Of a stretch of 64,000 nt of DNA, positions 11,218 through 21,000 are shown piece after piece (within the stretch, counting starts at the first letter, position 1; each line of letters begins with the position of its first letter). The DNA lies in assembly GCA_916048095.2 (NCBI GenBank), contig OU696585.1:4403145-4467144 (forward strand). The letters run 5' to 3'. Source of the DNA: Sacculina carcini. Lineage: Eukaryota > Arthropoda > Thecostraca > Sacculinidae. The notes under the pieces are model-generated. The model saw only the letters and a program-made list of their open reading frames with translations. It searched no databases and had not been told where the DNA came from. The position numbers and the translations under genes were made by a program.

Positions 11218-12398
11218 GTGGCGAATCTCATGAAAGATCTTGATGCCCACGGAGGAACAGACCCTCTGAATATGTTTCCGCTATTTTTCGAGAACACGGC
11301 AGATGCTCTAGCTCCGAGGCAGAGTGCTGTTTTCAGGCGCTTGATGAAGACTGGTTCGTTTCCATCCTGTTGGCAGGCTGCGAATATCACGCCCATACCA
11401 AAAGTAAGCAATTCAGCTGATGTTTCAAACTACCGGCCGATATCAATTACGCCGATTCTGTCCAAAATATTCGAGCACTTGATACATTCCAGACTGTCCA
11501 AGTATCTGGAGAGCAACAATCTGCTGTCGGAAAATCAATTTGCATACCGCAAGAAACTCAGCACGACTGACGCTCTGCTTACTATCACGCACGAGCTCCA
11601 GCAAGTGCTAGACAAAGGCAGTGAAGCCTGAATTGTGCAGTTGGATTTCTCGGCAGCATTTCACCGTGTGAGCCACCAGGGCTTGTTGCAAAAACTGAGC
11701 AACATTGGAATCGGCGGCCGCTTGCTGAGTGTTTTGCATCAATTTCTCTTCAATCGCGTACAACGTGTTGCCATCGATGGAGCATACAGTGGCTGGCAGA
11801 GCATTGTGTCCGGTGTCCCGCAGGTAAGTGTGCTGGGTCCTATTCTGCTCCACATTTACACCGCTGGCCTGTACACAACCACACGCAACCCTGTATATGG
11901 ATATACTGATGGCATTACCATGATGGCTGTAATAAAATTCCCTTCGGACAGACCACAGGTGCGTCAAACGGTCAACGAGATCTCAACAGCGTCCTGAAGT
12001 GGTGTGAGAGGTGGAATATGATGCTGAACACTTCGAAATATAAAAGCTAGTTGGTTTCTAGGTCACGTACCGTTCAGCCTTCACATGGAGCTATCCTGAT
12101 AAATGACACCCAACTTAGTTTGTGTGATTAGCTTAAAATATTGGCAATGCATTTAGACTCAAAACTTACATTTGAGAGTCACATTCGGAAGCTAGTTTGT
12201 TCGGAAACGCGGAAACTGAGAAGTATAAGAAAGGCATATCGGATGTTCGGTAGCAACACAATCTCTAAAAGTTGTTTTCGCTGTTTCATTCTGCCAATTC
12301 TGGAGTACTGCGCCCCAGTGTGGTCTTCTGCTGCGGATTGTCACCTCAATCTCATCAACAGAGTCACACAGAGGAACTTGCAAGTTCCTCTGTGGTGA
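11218..12398 (+). pseudogene. CR1-like LINE reverse transcriptase, broken
   Basis: Three frames cover fingers to thumb: I-P-K-V-S with N-Y-R-P-I-S-I-T-P (11218-11631), Q-L-D-F-S-A-A-F and G-V-P-Q (11635-11997), then L-D-S-K-L-T-F-E and I-L-P-I-L-E-Y-C-A-P-V-W (12141-12398). A stop falls at 11629-11631. The catalytic Y-A-D-D reads Y-T-D-G, and the glycine after G-V-P-Q is V. The enzyme is certainly inactive. Confidence 0.8.
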
Positions 12399-13222
12399 AT
12401 TGGTTCTTGGTGATATTTATCATCGTCGAAAGGTCAGCAGCGTGTGCATGCTGTACAAGATCAAGCACAGCCACCATCATCCGATGAGCAAGTTATTTAG
12501 AGCATCATTCGATTGTTATTTATTTTATATTTGTTTATATTTATTCTTTTTTTACTCTCTATTTATTTCTATTCATTATTGGTTGTTGTTATTTATTAAA
12601 TCATACTTTTACATACATACATATCATACTAATCATACATACTTTTACTCAGTGTTGGCTGTTGTTGTTTATTGAATCATATTTATTGTTGTTGCTGTTT
12701 ATTGAATCACTTTGATTGGTGTTGTTGTTGTTTTGTGAAACATATTTATTGGTGTTGTTGTTTATTGAATCATATTTATTTGTATTGTTGTTACTTATTG
12801 AAACATATATTTATTTATTGTTGGTTGTTTCTTATTTAATCATATTTCTTGTTTTTCATTGTTATTTAATACTTACTTATTAATATTTATTTTTATTTAT
12901 TTATATTTATTTTTATTTATTTTTATTTATTTTTATTTATTGATGGTTGTCATTTATTGAATCACATATTTATTGTTGATTGTTGTTATTTATTGAGGAA
13001 CGTGGACAGAGTGACAGTATGGAGTGATATCGGATGATGGCTTATTATTTATTGTTATTTATTTATTATTTTCTTTTCCAACTCTGTTTCTAAATTTTTT
13101 ATTTTCGAACTCTCTTTCTCTTTGAATCTTTTGGGCGCTTCCTGTACATGGGGCCACCTTAGGGTGGTAATAGTGCTTGCACTCTTCCCATGTTACTGGA
13201 TTTGCCTGTAATTAATAATAAT

Positions 13223-13500
13223 AATGAACAAAACGCATGTTGTTGGCGATCCTTGTCTCACTCCCGGTGTGATGGGTACAAGTGCTGTTCCGATCCAGCT
13301 TTGCGTCGCGCTGTACATCGCAATTATCGCAGCCAAAATCACACAACCGCACCCAAGTCTGCGCAGCACAGGAAACAAGACATGTCTGGTAATTCTATCA
13401 TATGCTTTCCTGGAATTCACAAAAAACCCGAACAGGGTGAATTTTTTACTTCGGGCTATGTTGCCCAATGGTCGCAGACACACTATCTCCTCTATACAGC
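13223..13500 (-). pseudogene. Antisense LINE reverse transcriptase, palm start (family B, third part)
   Basis: The minus frame at 13193-13483 reads [14 protein letters not shown] and T-P-G-V-R-Q-G-S-P, reverse transcriptase motifs that lie just upstream of the F-M-D-D segment at 9447-9930. The CR1-like insertion splits them. Confidence 0.75.
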
Positions 13501-13544
13501 CCCTGAGAAAGGTACTGTGTATGTGTGTGTGTATGTGCTTGCAG

Positions 13545-13786
13545 GTGTTGACTGATCCAGCGGTGTTGCTGTGTGACGAGCCGACTAGCGGGCTAGATTC
13601 TCACAACGCCGAGCGAATAGTCGCCCTTCTGCATCAACTCGCCTCGCGAGATCGCAAGACAGTAGTCTGTACCATCCACCAGCCCAGTGCCGCGATGTTC
13701 AACATGTTCGACCAACTACTGCTGCTGGTTGAAGGACGTGTAGCGTTCCTGGGAACACCGCGCCAAGCCAGCAACTTCTTCTCCAA
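13545..13786 (+). CDS. white-like ABCG transporter, coding piece 3 (Walker B, H-loop)
   Basis: Eighty codons plus two bases, phase 0 to 2. It opens V-L-T-D-P, then Walker B with D-loop ([13 protein letters not shown] at about 13563-13601), then the H-loop V-V-C-T-I-H-Q-P near 13660-13683, and ends [11 protein letters not shown]. Walker B binds magnesium and polarises the attacking water; the H-loop histidine senses ATP. The acceptor is TGCTTGCAG after a TG-rich tract. GTAACA at 13787 is the donor. Joining to 17885 makes an N codon and gives the spacing F-F-S-x6-C-P known from White. Confidence 0.93.
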
Positions 13787-14104
13787 GTAACATGCCGAGC
13801 TGACTGACTTCTGTAGCGTCATATCTGTCAACACATAACATCTCTGAACAAATCACATTGCGTTTTGTCCTTTACTTTCACCGTAAACTGTTTCAACAAT
13901 AAATCTGTGAATCAAGCAGATGATTCACTGAAAAAGAATCAACTTGAAAACAAATGCACGAATGCAACGATGTCAATGCAAGAATATATACTTCAACATT
14001 GTATGAAAACAGACCAATCACAGATACCAACATGTGTGAGTTTGTGTGGGTCTCTGTGCTCTGTGTCGCCTATGTGTGACCGAGCGTATGATTATGCATT
14101 TTTG
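13787..14104. other. Intron sequence, nothing recognised
   Basis: AT-rich with short GTGTG stretches. No gene or known repeat is seen. Confidence 0.6.
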
Positions 14105-14344
14105 CACTGGCGGATCCAGGGGGGGGGGGGCTTCAACCCACAAAATGTTTCTATCAACTCCTCACAACCAAGATATTCACTAAAAGAGGACAAGAAGAAA
14201 TAGTTTGTGCAGAACTTGTTGATATAAGCATTACCACAAAGACGTTGCATACTGATGCATGTATATGACTGATCGCCTCCAAGATTAAGGCCCCCAAAAA
14301 TTAATTCAGACCCTCCCAAAATTGCACTCTGAATCCGCCACTCT
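14105..14344. mobile_element. MITE with GGCGGATCCAG-type inverted ends
   Basis: The left end CACTGGCGGATCCAG followed by a G run is matched by a right end that reads GAGTGGCGGATTCAG in reverse complement. The element is about 240 bases with no coding capacity. Similar ends are common in animal hAT-type MITEs. The target duplication is not clear (ATTTTTG / GTGTTTG at best). Confidence 0.65.
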
Positions 14345-14377
14345 GTGTTTGCATGAGTGTATATGCCCGTGTGTTCA

Positions 14378-14378
<1 letters not shown>

Positions 14379-14441
<63 letters not shown>
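14379..14441. repeat. (GT)n microsatellite
   Basis: About 30 GT units, next to the Penelope remnant. Confidence 0.95.
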
Positions 14442-14443
<2 letters not shown>

Positions 14444-14492
14444 GTACGTATATGTATGTATGTGCATGTTGTCATGTATGCACACGACATTA

Positions 14493-14640
14493 AACTGTAT
14501 TGCAGCTTCACAACTGGCAACTTTATTCCTCTTCGACTCAATAATTGCACATTGCAAGTTGTTAAACTGCAATGAAATTCATTCTCGTGTTCATACGTGA
14601 GAAAATTCTGCCTGGCTATACCAACATCAAGTATACATAT
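14493..14640 (-). mobile_element. Short Penelope-like element remnant, antisense
   Basis: In reverse complement it starts GATGTTGGTATAGCCAGGCA, nearly the same as the start of the Penelope-like element at 41526. It ends CAGTTTAATGTCGTGTGC, like the end near 42215-42232. Only about 150 bases remain, the two terminal parts brought together. As at 41526 it lies beside a dinucleotide repeat. Confidence 0.6.
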
Positions 14641-14679
14641 GTATGTACATCTGGTGAGGAATATTTGATCAACCATTGT

Positions 14680-15060
14680 TTGTGTGTTCTCACCGAGTTC
14701 TCACCGAGTTGAATTAACGGGAGGTGAGCATGGCTCGAGCTGTCCCGTATCAATTGTCACATTTGTCCAGCAGCGACTTAAAGGAACTTATGGTTGGGGC
14801 CGCCACAACATCATTGCTTAAAGAATTCTACTTGGTAGTGCACCTAAACGGGAAGTCATATTTCCTCAAATCGCTGCGGCATCTTGTTTTCTTTAATTTT
14901 CTGTTGTGCCCTCGTTTTCCTTTTTTTGTTTGTATTCCGAAGTGTCAAATCCTGTGTCATAGTTATATAAATACTTGAAAACCGCTAATAAATCTCCTCT
15001 CTCCCTCCGTCTTTGCAGTGTCTTCAAGCCAAGTCTTTTTAGTCTGTCTTCATATGGTAA
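14680..15060 (-). mobile_element. Antisense LINE C-terminal fragment (family A, copy 2)
   Basis: Shares the start TTCTCACCGAGTT, the CTCGAGCTG word, the GGAAGTCATATTTCC / GGAAGCTGTACTTTTT block and the TGTGCCCTCG segment with the copies at 5541 and 56968. It is the most diverged of the three and extends further. Confidence 0.55.
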
Positions 15061-16084
15061 TTTCTCTAATCCTGGAATTATTTTCGAAAAATATTTTTTG
15101 AATATTCTCTAATTTTGTTATATCTTTCTTTTTGTATTGTAGTATGCACGCTGAACCTCAACAAATGGCAATGAAATATATAACCTGGAGATGCAGCACT
15201 GTCGCTGATGGGCATGATGCCGCTAGCGATCAGTCCCAGTGGCTGTGGCAGCAGGTGTGCAGTGAGCCAGTGGCGTAGTGTACGAGTGACGGAGGGTGTG
15301 AGACCCAGTCACTCACTAACGCCAGCTGCAGCGCACTGGAAAGAAAGGCTGTGCCCTGTCTGTCGACCCGAAATCGACTACCCTACAGCGCGACGCTCGG
15401 TATAAAAACCTTCCGTCTTGCTAAGAGACGTCCGAGCCGGGAGTGCACCGCCAAGTGACACTAGCCACACTCGACGGTTTAAAGCGAACGTCTGATGACT
15501 CAGAATCAAATGTGCTCAAGCCCACCTCTATGGATGTCTGTCTCGGAGGAATAACCGGCTACGGTATTCATTCCAAGACAGGAGGCAGAGCACAATCTAT
15601 CCTTGGCAAAGCGCTGTGAGGGCGATGTGGTCTTTAAACAGACCGAAATGTATGTTGCGTAGTTTAATTCGCTAATTTTAAAGGGAGCGGGAGCGGTACC
15701 GTGGAGACCAGTCAAACTCAGAGCCGAAGACGTGAAAGAGAGGCAAATTGGCAAATTGCCGAAAGTGCACGCTTTATATACCGCACGTTGCAACCGTACG
15801 GTGTAGTGTTGCACGTGACGTCACTGCTTCCGTGTGCAGCATGATGAATGTGTGTGTGTTTGTCTGACGCGCATGCGCGGCTAACATTGTGTGATAAATA
15901 AAACAGCAATAACAATCAAAACCATATACAAACACCGTGCACACATAATTGTTATATATCGGAATTAATACGTAATGATACTCGCGGTAATACAGTGACA
16001 GTGATAAAGTGGCATTCATATAATTGGCAAATGCAAATACAATAATACAGTGTACACATTTGACATACATGGAACAAAAAAGAA
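15061..16084. other. Unassigned intron segment with a GC-rich core
   Basis: The core 15190-15720 is richer in G, C and CpG than its surroundings. It has a hairpin-forming stretch (AGTGAC ... GTCACT with GGGT/ACCC inside, 15280-15309) and a TATA-like GGTATAAAAACC at about 15399. The minus frame at 15506-15814 is open but matches nothing I know. It could be an internal promoter, a regulatory island or an unrecognised repeat. Confidence 0.3.
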
Positions 16085-17457
16085 TTGATGTGTGTGGCTA
16101 CAACACAGCCAAAATTGAATTTCGGGAAATCTGATTTTCGCAGCATGAGATCATACTTTGCTGAAGTTGATTGGAAGCAGTTACTGGAAGCAGAGCATGT
16201 GCAGGAAAAGTACAACATGTTTCTCGAGATATACTCACAATGTGTTGCCAAACATGTACCATTGTATAAAGCTAGAGACTCTGGCAAGAAGGATTGGTAC
16301 AATAAGCAGTGTGAGACTGCCAGAGTGATCAAAGAAAAGGCTAAATATGGGAATATATTTAACTAGAATGAGAAGAAGAAATACACAAAAAACAAGAGAA
16401 GAATTTAGAATTGCACGTAATCATTATGTACATGTGAGAAGGAGCGAGGAAAGGGAATATGAGAGGAGAATTGTTAGTAAGAGCAAGAAAGGGCCAAAAA
16501 TGTTTTACAACTTTGTGAATAAGAAAATTAAGAATAGAGCAGTTATTGATAGGTTGAGAGTGGAGGGTGATGTATCCGAGAAACCACAAGATATTTGTCT
16601 TGTTTGTGTTTATTGTGTTTGTGTTCAGTAATTATTTGTGAGGTAATGAATTAGCAGTTCCAGTGTTTTCAACAAGAAAGATGATGCGAACAAGTATACT
16701 GGAGGGGCCTCTCGATTGGGTCTGTCAGACATTAAGGTGCACACTTCAGAAATTTGGAATCGATTGGGAAAATTAGAACCAAGAAAGGCCGCCGGTCCGG
16801 ATGGTATTGCTTCTGTGGTGCTGAAGGATTGTAGGGAGCAACTGATGGTACCCGTGTTAATTATTATGGAAAGCAGTTTGAGTAGTGGAACCGTTCCGGA
16901 TGGGTTGAAGTGTGCCCATATTGTTCGAATAGATAAAGGAGGCAACAGGGAAGAGCCACTGAATTATAGACCTGTGTCGTTAACGAGCATCTTGTGATTG
17001 TAGAAGGTATAATCAAAGACAAATGGATGTGTTATTTGGAAGTGAATGGGATTCTGAATGAAGCTCAGTTTGGTTTCAGGACCGGAAGATCGTGCTCAGC
17101 AAATCTGGTGAACTTTTACTCCAGAGTTATAGATATAGTCCAAGTGAGAGACGGTTGGGCAGACTGTATCTATCTTGACTTGAGGAAGGCGTTTGATAAG
17201 GTCCCACATGGTAAGTTGACATGGACGATACAGCATTAAGGAGGGATTCATGGAAAGTTGCTTGAATGGATGAGAGGATTTTTATGTGGGCGTACAATGA
17301 GGACAATTGTGAAGAGAAGCAAATCAACATGGAGAGAGGTTACAAGTGGGGTTCCCCAAGGCTCAGTGATTGGACCGGTGATGTTCATATTTTATATTAA
17401 CAGGATGACGGAAGGAGTTCAGTGTGATATGAACATGTTTGCGGACGATGCAAGAAT
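16085..17457 (+). pseudogene. LINE ORF2 fragment (linker to reverse transcriptase palm)
   Basis: Four frames follow one another. 16085-16366 and 16347-16631 give the linker (V-D-W-K-Q-L-L, V-P-L-Y-K, then R-N-H-Y-V and E-Y-E-R-R-I). 16716-16997 gives the fingers (R-K-A-A-G-P-D-G-I, N-Y-R-P-V-S-L-T). 16994-17239 and 17258-17457 give the palm (Y-L-D-L-R-K-A-F-D-K-V-P-H, S-G-V-P-Q-G-S-V, M-F-A-D-D-A). The F-A-D-D site is intact, but frameshifts disable the frame. The element stops abruptly in a GT repeat. Confidence 0.8.
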
Positions 17458-17462
17458 GTGTG

Positions 17463-17513
17463 CGAGAGTGTGCGAGAGTGTGTATGCGTTTGTGTGTGTA
17501 AGTGTGTGTATGC

Positions 17514-17544
<31 letters not shown>

Positions 17545-17578
17545 AGTGAGTATGTGTGTGTTTGTGTCTGTCTCTCTC

Positions 17579-17661
<83 letters not shown>
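17463..17661. repeat. (GT)n microsatellite, imperfect then pure
   Basis: Imperfect GT/GA/GC steps to about 17585, then a pure GT run to 17661. It replaces the 3' end of the LINE just upstream. Confidence 0.9.
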
Positions 17662-17663
<2 letters not shown>

Positions 17664-17884
17664 CACACGTATATTTCCGAACAAATGCACATGCACACAT
17701 GCACACATGAATAATACTGATGCAGGCAGCGTTGACGTGAATGACGGCCAGGCTGATTCTCTGCCGAAACCAAACCGTCTCTCGCGGCTTTCTCGAACTG
17801 ATATTCGGATATTTTCGGACCTACGAGTTTGTGTGTATGTATTTGTGGTGTATGTGTATATTGCTGTGTGTATGTGTCGGTCAG

Positions 17885-18089
17885 TCTGAACTACGTTTGT
17901 CCATCCAACTTTAACCCGGCCGATTTCTACATTCACACGCTGGCTGTGACACCGACCGACCAGCAGAACAGCCGGCGCCAAATTCGCCGCATTTGCGACA
18001 ATTTCGACGCGTCGACACACTCAGCGCGCGTGCTCGCCACGATTCGCTCGAACAGTGACAGTGAGGCCAGCTCTCATATGCACGCGCAG
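17885..18089 (+). CDS. white-like ABCG transporter, coding piece 4 (NBD-TMD linker)
   Basis: One base completing the previous codon plus 68 codons, phase 2 to 0. It reads Y-V-C-P-S-N-F-N-P-A-D-F-Y-I-H-T-L-A-V, the conserved C-P-x-N-x-N-P-A-D-F-Y motif of ABCG proteins, then R-R-I-C-D-N-F-D, close to the I-C-D-N-F of White. The C-terminal third (S-N-S-D-S-E-A-S-S-H) is the variable linker to the membrane domain. The acceptor GGTCAG (17879-17884) follows 60 bases of TG-rich sequence. GTGCGATC from 18090 is the donor. An alternative donor at 18060 (GTGAGG) would break the phase chain. Confidence 0.9.
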
Positions 18090-19569
18090 GTGCGATCAAC
18101 ATTTTCGCCACCAGTACATATGTATGTATGTATGTACATGTATGCAGTCGGGATATTTTGCGAGAGTATGGGTCATTTCATTACCACGCGTGCACATGTG
18201 TTTGGACGTCACGAAGGAACAATGCACGGATGAAAATCACAAAGTCCACGTTATAATCACTCACACGACCAGACACTGACTATCACTCATTTGTACAATC
18301 ACTCATACACATATTTCACATACACGCAATCCATACACCACATGCGCACACACAAGTCAGCATATGCGCATACATCACCACTCAGTCAACACACATATGA
18401 CCTTCGCAGGTCAACGCTCAGTCTGCGCAGGGGCGTACTCAGCATGTTGCGAGCTAACCCCCAACACCTCCACATCGAAAGTAAAATTTCTTCTATGAAC
18501 CGCGCAGGCCGGCGACAAATGATTCCCGATCTTCTGATTGAACAACATGAACTTGCACACACTCACATATAAGGACGTAGAATTGTGTCGAGTATTTGAG
18601 GTATGACAGTGTATCAGTGTTCGCCCATCATGTAGTAATGTTCAACGTTGACTCAGCTGGCTCCCAAACAGTATAGGCTCCCAGTATAGGCTCCCAAACA
18701 ATTTTCGATTTTTTAATTTACTCAATAAAAAGTGCATTGCTATAATTAGAAATCCACATTTGTCTAGCACTGTCACTTTTTTGCTATGCTGATTTTGATG
18801 AGAATATACCACATAAACTGTGTTCGGCAGAATTTTCGGGGGGTATAATCACATATTAATCTCCCAAACCAATTTTTCGGGGGGTGTAACGTCCACGACG
18901 TTATTTAGACGAATCAGAAGCCATTTGCTTGATACCACTATATTCTCAGTTTTAATCCGGTATGGTGTAGCGTAGCGTAGCGGTTCAACTGGGCATAAAA
19001 ACACAAAAAACAACGCAAAAACATACTAATGAATACAATAAACCAAGAGCGCAAGAAGAAAAACAAGGAATAGCACACACGTAATTTCTGCATATCATTT
19101 GCATATAAGAATACAGCAATATGACCATCAAAATCATAGACAAACATGAACATGAAAATAACTTACACTTTCTGGCCTCTCTTGGGTGTAACGTGGCGCA
19201 AACAGGCACAAATCTCAGGCACAAAATCTGACGGTGTAAAAAACATTCATTGGTATATAATAATGGTATATAACAGCAATCATATCACTGCAAGAAACCC
19301 GTAAACACCGACAAATTCGGACCCAATAAACACTCATAAACGGCGTGAATAAATCAGTTTTAGCGCTAACATATAACCACTAAATCCTGAAACGTACGAA
19401 CACAACTTCAAAATTTAATCGCATCAATAACATCTAACATAACCACTATTCAGAATCATAGTACCTCCACTCCAGGGGCTATACACATAATACGCGGCAA
19501 GGCACGTGCACAGGCTGCCAGATATAGGCGCTGCCTGGCCAGACAAAAACGACGAGACAAAAAATGACG
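18090..19569. other. Intron sequence, nothing firmly recognised
   Basis: CA-rich at 18290-18400. A frame at 18291-18572 is open but matches nothing known. At 18655-18900 the words CAGTATAGGCTCCCA and TTTTCGGGGGGT each occur twice, so this is decayed repeat sequence. A GTAGC triplet repeat lies at 18965-18982. Confidence 0.5.
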
Positions 19570-19857
19570 TGTGGCCAATATGTTAACTTTTCACCATAAC
19601 GTAATTTCAGTGGTTTTCAACGCAACGCACGAGTTTGTATACAACAGATTGATAGCACATAACGTACTGTGTGGTTATTGATTAGGTTAGGTTAGGTTGG
19701 TCAGGTTAGGTCAAGTTTGGTTAGGTCAGCTTACTGAACCTAGCCAATAACCACACACAGTGCGTTAGGTGTTAGACGTCTGTTGTATACGAACTCGTGC
19801 GTTGTGTTGTAAACCACTGAAATTACGCTATGGTGAAAAGTGAACATATTGGCCACA
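19570..19857. mobile_element. Foldback element with TTAGG-like core
   Basis: Two inverted arms of about 110 bases begin and end with TGTGGCCA/TGGCCACA and agree at roughly 85-90% by eye (for example CGTAATTTCAGTGGTTT against AAACCACTGAAATTACG). The loop at 19680-19745 is GATTAGGTTAGGTTAGGTTGG and variants, like the arthropod telomere repeat TTAGG. No coding capacity. Confidence 0.8.
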
Positions 19858-19984
19858 AGTCGCAGTCGCATTGACCGGACTTGATACGCCTTTGATACTA
19901 CACTGGCCGAGGTGAACATATTACCCTATTGTAAAGTATGGGAATATGCGGGTGTTTGTGGCTAATATGTTCATAGGGCAATAT

Positions 19985-20424
19985 TGTACTGGATCCCTCT
20001 GTCGTCTGCGTGTGGATCACACGTACGACACGCATCGCCATCTTCTACTCGGACAACCTGAACCCACGTGCAGCGCATGTAATGCATGTCTCCCCGTGCC
20101 CCGTTCCTGGTGGCATGTCCATCAGTCTCAGAGGGGCGTCAATGTTGTCTTGGATCCGTTCGGACTATTGACGAAGTTCTTGGACAGGAGGAATCGGCGG
20201 TCATCGAGGGCCGCATTTTTTTATTTTTACGGCTTTTGCCTTTTATAATTATTTATTGAATTTTATTTATTTACCTTCACATCCATTTCTTTCATCATCA
20301 CCCTTATTTATTTCATTGCTCCATTCTTCATAGTCAATATTTAAGGTACTTTAGCAATAAATAGACTGGGGGTGCCGTATGGTCCTAGTGGCAGGTTCAT
20401 CCCATACACGCAAATAAACAAACA
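19985..20424 (+). mobile_element. I-like LINE 3' end, copy 1
   Basis: The frame reads L-C-R-L-R-V-D-H-T-Y-D-T-H-R-H-L, the C-terminal zinc-binding region after RNase H in I/Jockey-group LINEs, then a shifted C-terminus. The 3' UTR from GGGCCGCATTTTTT to GGGGGTGCCGTATGGTCC matches 48368-48709 closely. It ends in an AAATAAACAAACAAAC tail. Confidence 0.75.
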
Positions 20425-21000
20425 AACCCTCGGCAACTCCAGCTCTCTAGCACATGCCGCTTGTCCGTCATTTGACTGTGATACTTGAAAAGGGAACGTA
20501 ACAAAATTGGGTCATTATTGTCTTGCAACGCACCCACAACTAATCTGAGGTCATTTCGCTGGACCATGCATTTTACTGTGAGCCAACCCAACTCCTGCAG
20601 TGCAGACGAGACATTTGCACATCTTCTTTTCCCAGTGAACAGCCGAGCCGCCAACTTCAACACTCCATCCGCCCTCGACATCTGCTGCTGATTGGTCCAC
20701 CCTAAGTTGATATGCAATACTTTAGCTTTGGGAGCACCAGATACTCTACCAGACGTTTGAGCATGCCCGAGGTGAGCGAACCGCGCAGCTTGAAAAGTGT
20801 TGTCACCATAGCATTCCAGCTTCTGGCAGTTTTACCCACATGATTGTCCCAGACTAGCGACTGGTCAAAGGTGACCCAGTAATTTATTGAGGGCTGAAAA
20901 TAGACAAAGTCCCCACCGACGTTCACTTGGACAGTCTTAGCTTTCTTCAGCATCTCCCTAGTCCCAAGCATCATCAACTCAGTCTTCCTAGGATTCAACA
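20425..21000 (-). pseudogene. Antisense LINE reverse transcriptase, part after the catalytic site (family C)
   Basis: The minus frames at 20702-21016 and 20397-20717 read L-N-P-R-K-T-E-L-M-M-L-G-T, then W-D-N-H-V-G-K, L-P-K-L-K-Y-C and a thumb segment. A frame change lies near 20705. The missing upstream part is at 24310-24510, on the far side of the L2-like LINE inserted here. Confidence 0.7.

Larger units (their letters stand above)
9931..13222 (+). mobile_element. CR1-like LINE, nearly full-length ORF2, decayed
   Basis: The element begins near F-A-N-I-R-G-L, an endonuclease start, and ends with a CR1-type 3' region: GGGTGGTAATAGTGCTTGCA, then GGATTTGCCTGTAATT and (AAT)n. It sits inside the antisense family-B LINE, whose frame resumes on both sides (V-L-F at 13223 and the I-V-F-M-N-D-L side near 9930). 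The 3' UTR at 12650-13020 is a degenerate array of TTTATTGAATCATA-type units. Confidence 0.8.

Noticed and set aside
17725-17829. Open frame after GATGCAG before ABCG piece 4 (S-V-D-V-N-D-G-Q and following)
   Set aside because: Piece 3 joins 17885 in phase with family spacing. Inserting this would break F-F-S-x6-C-P, and no donor follows at a suitable phase.
18418-18490. Possible linker exon after TTCGCAG
   Set aside because: Stops after 15 codons, no donor of the needed phase, and no TG tract before it.
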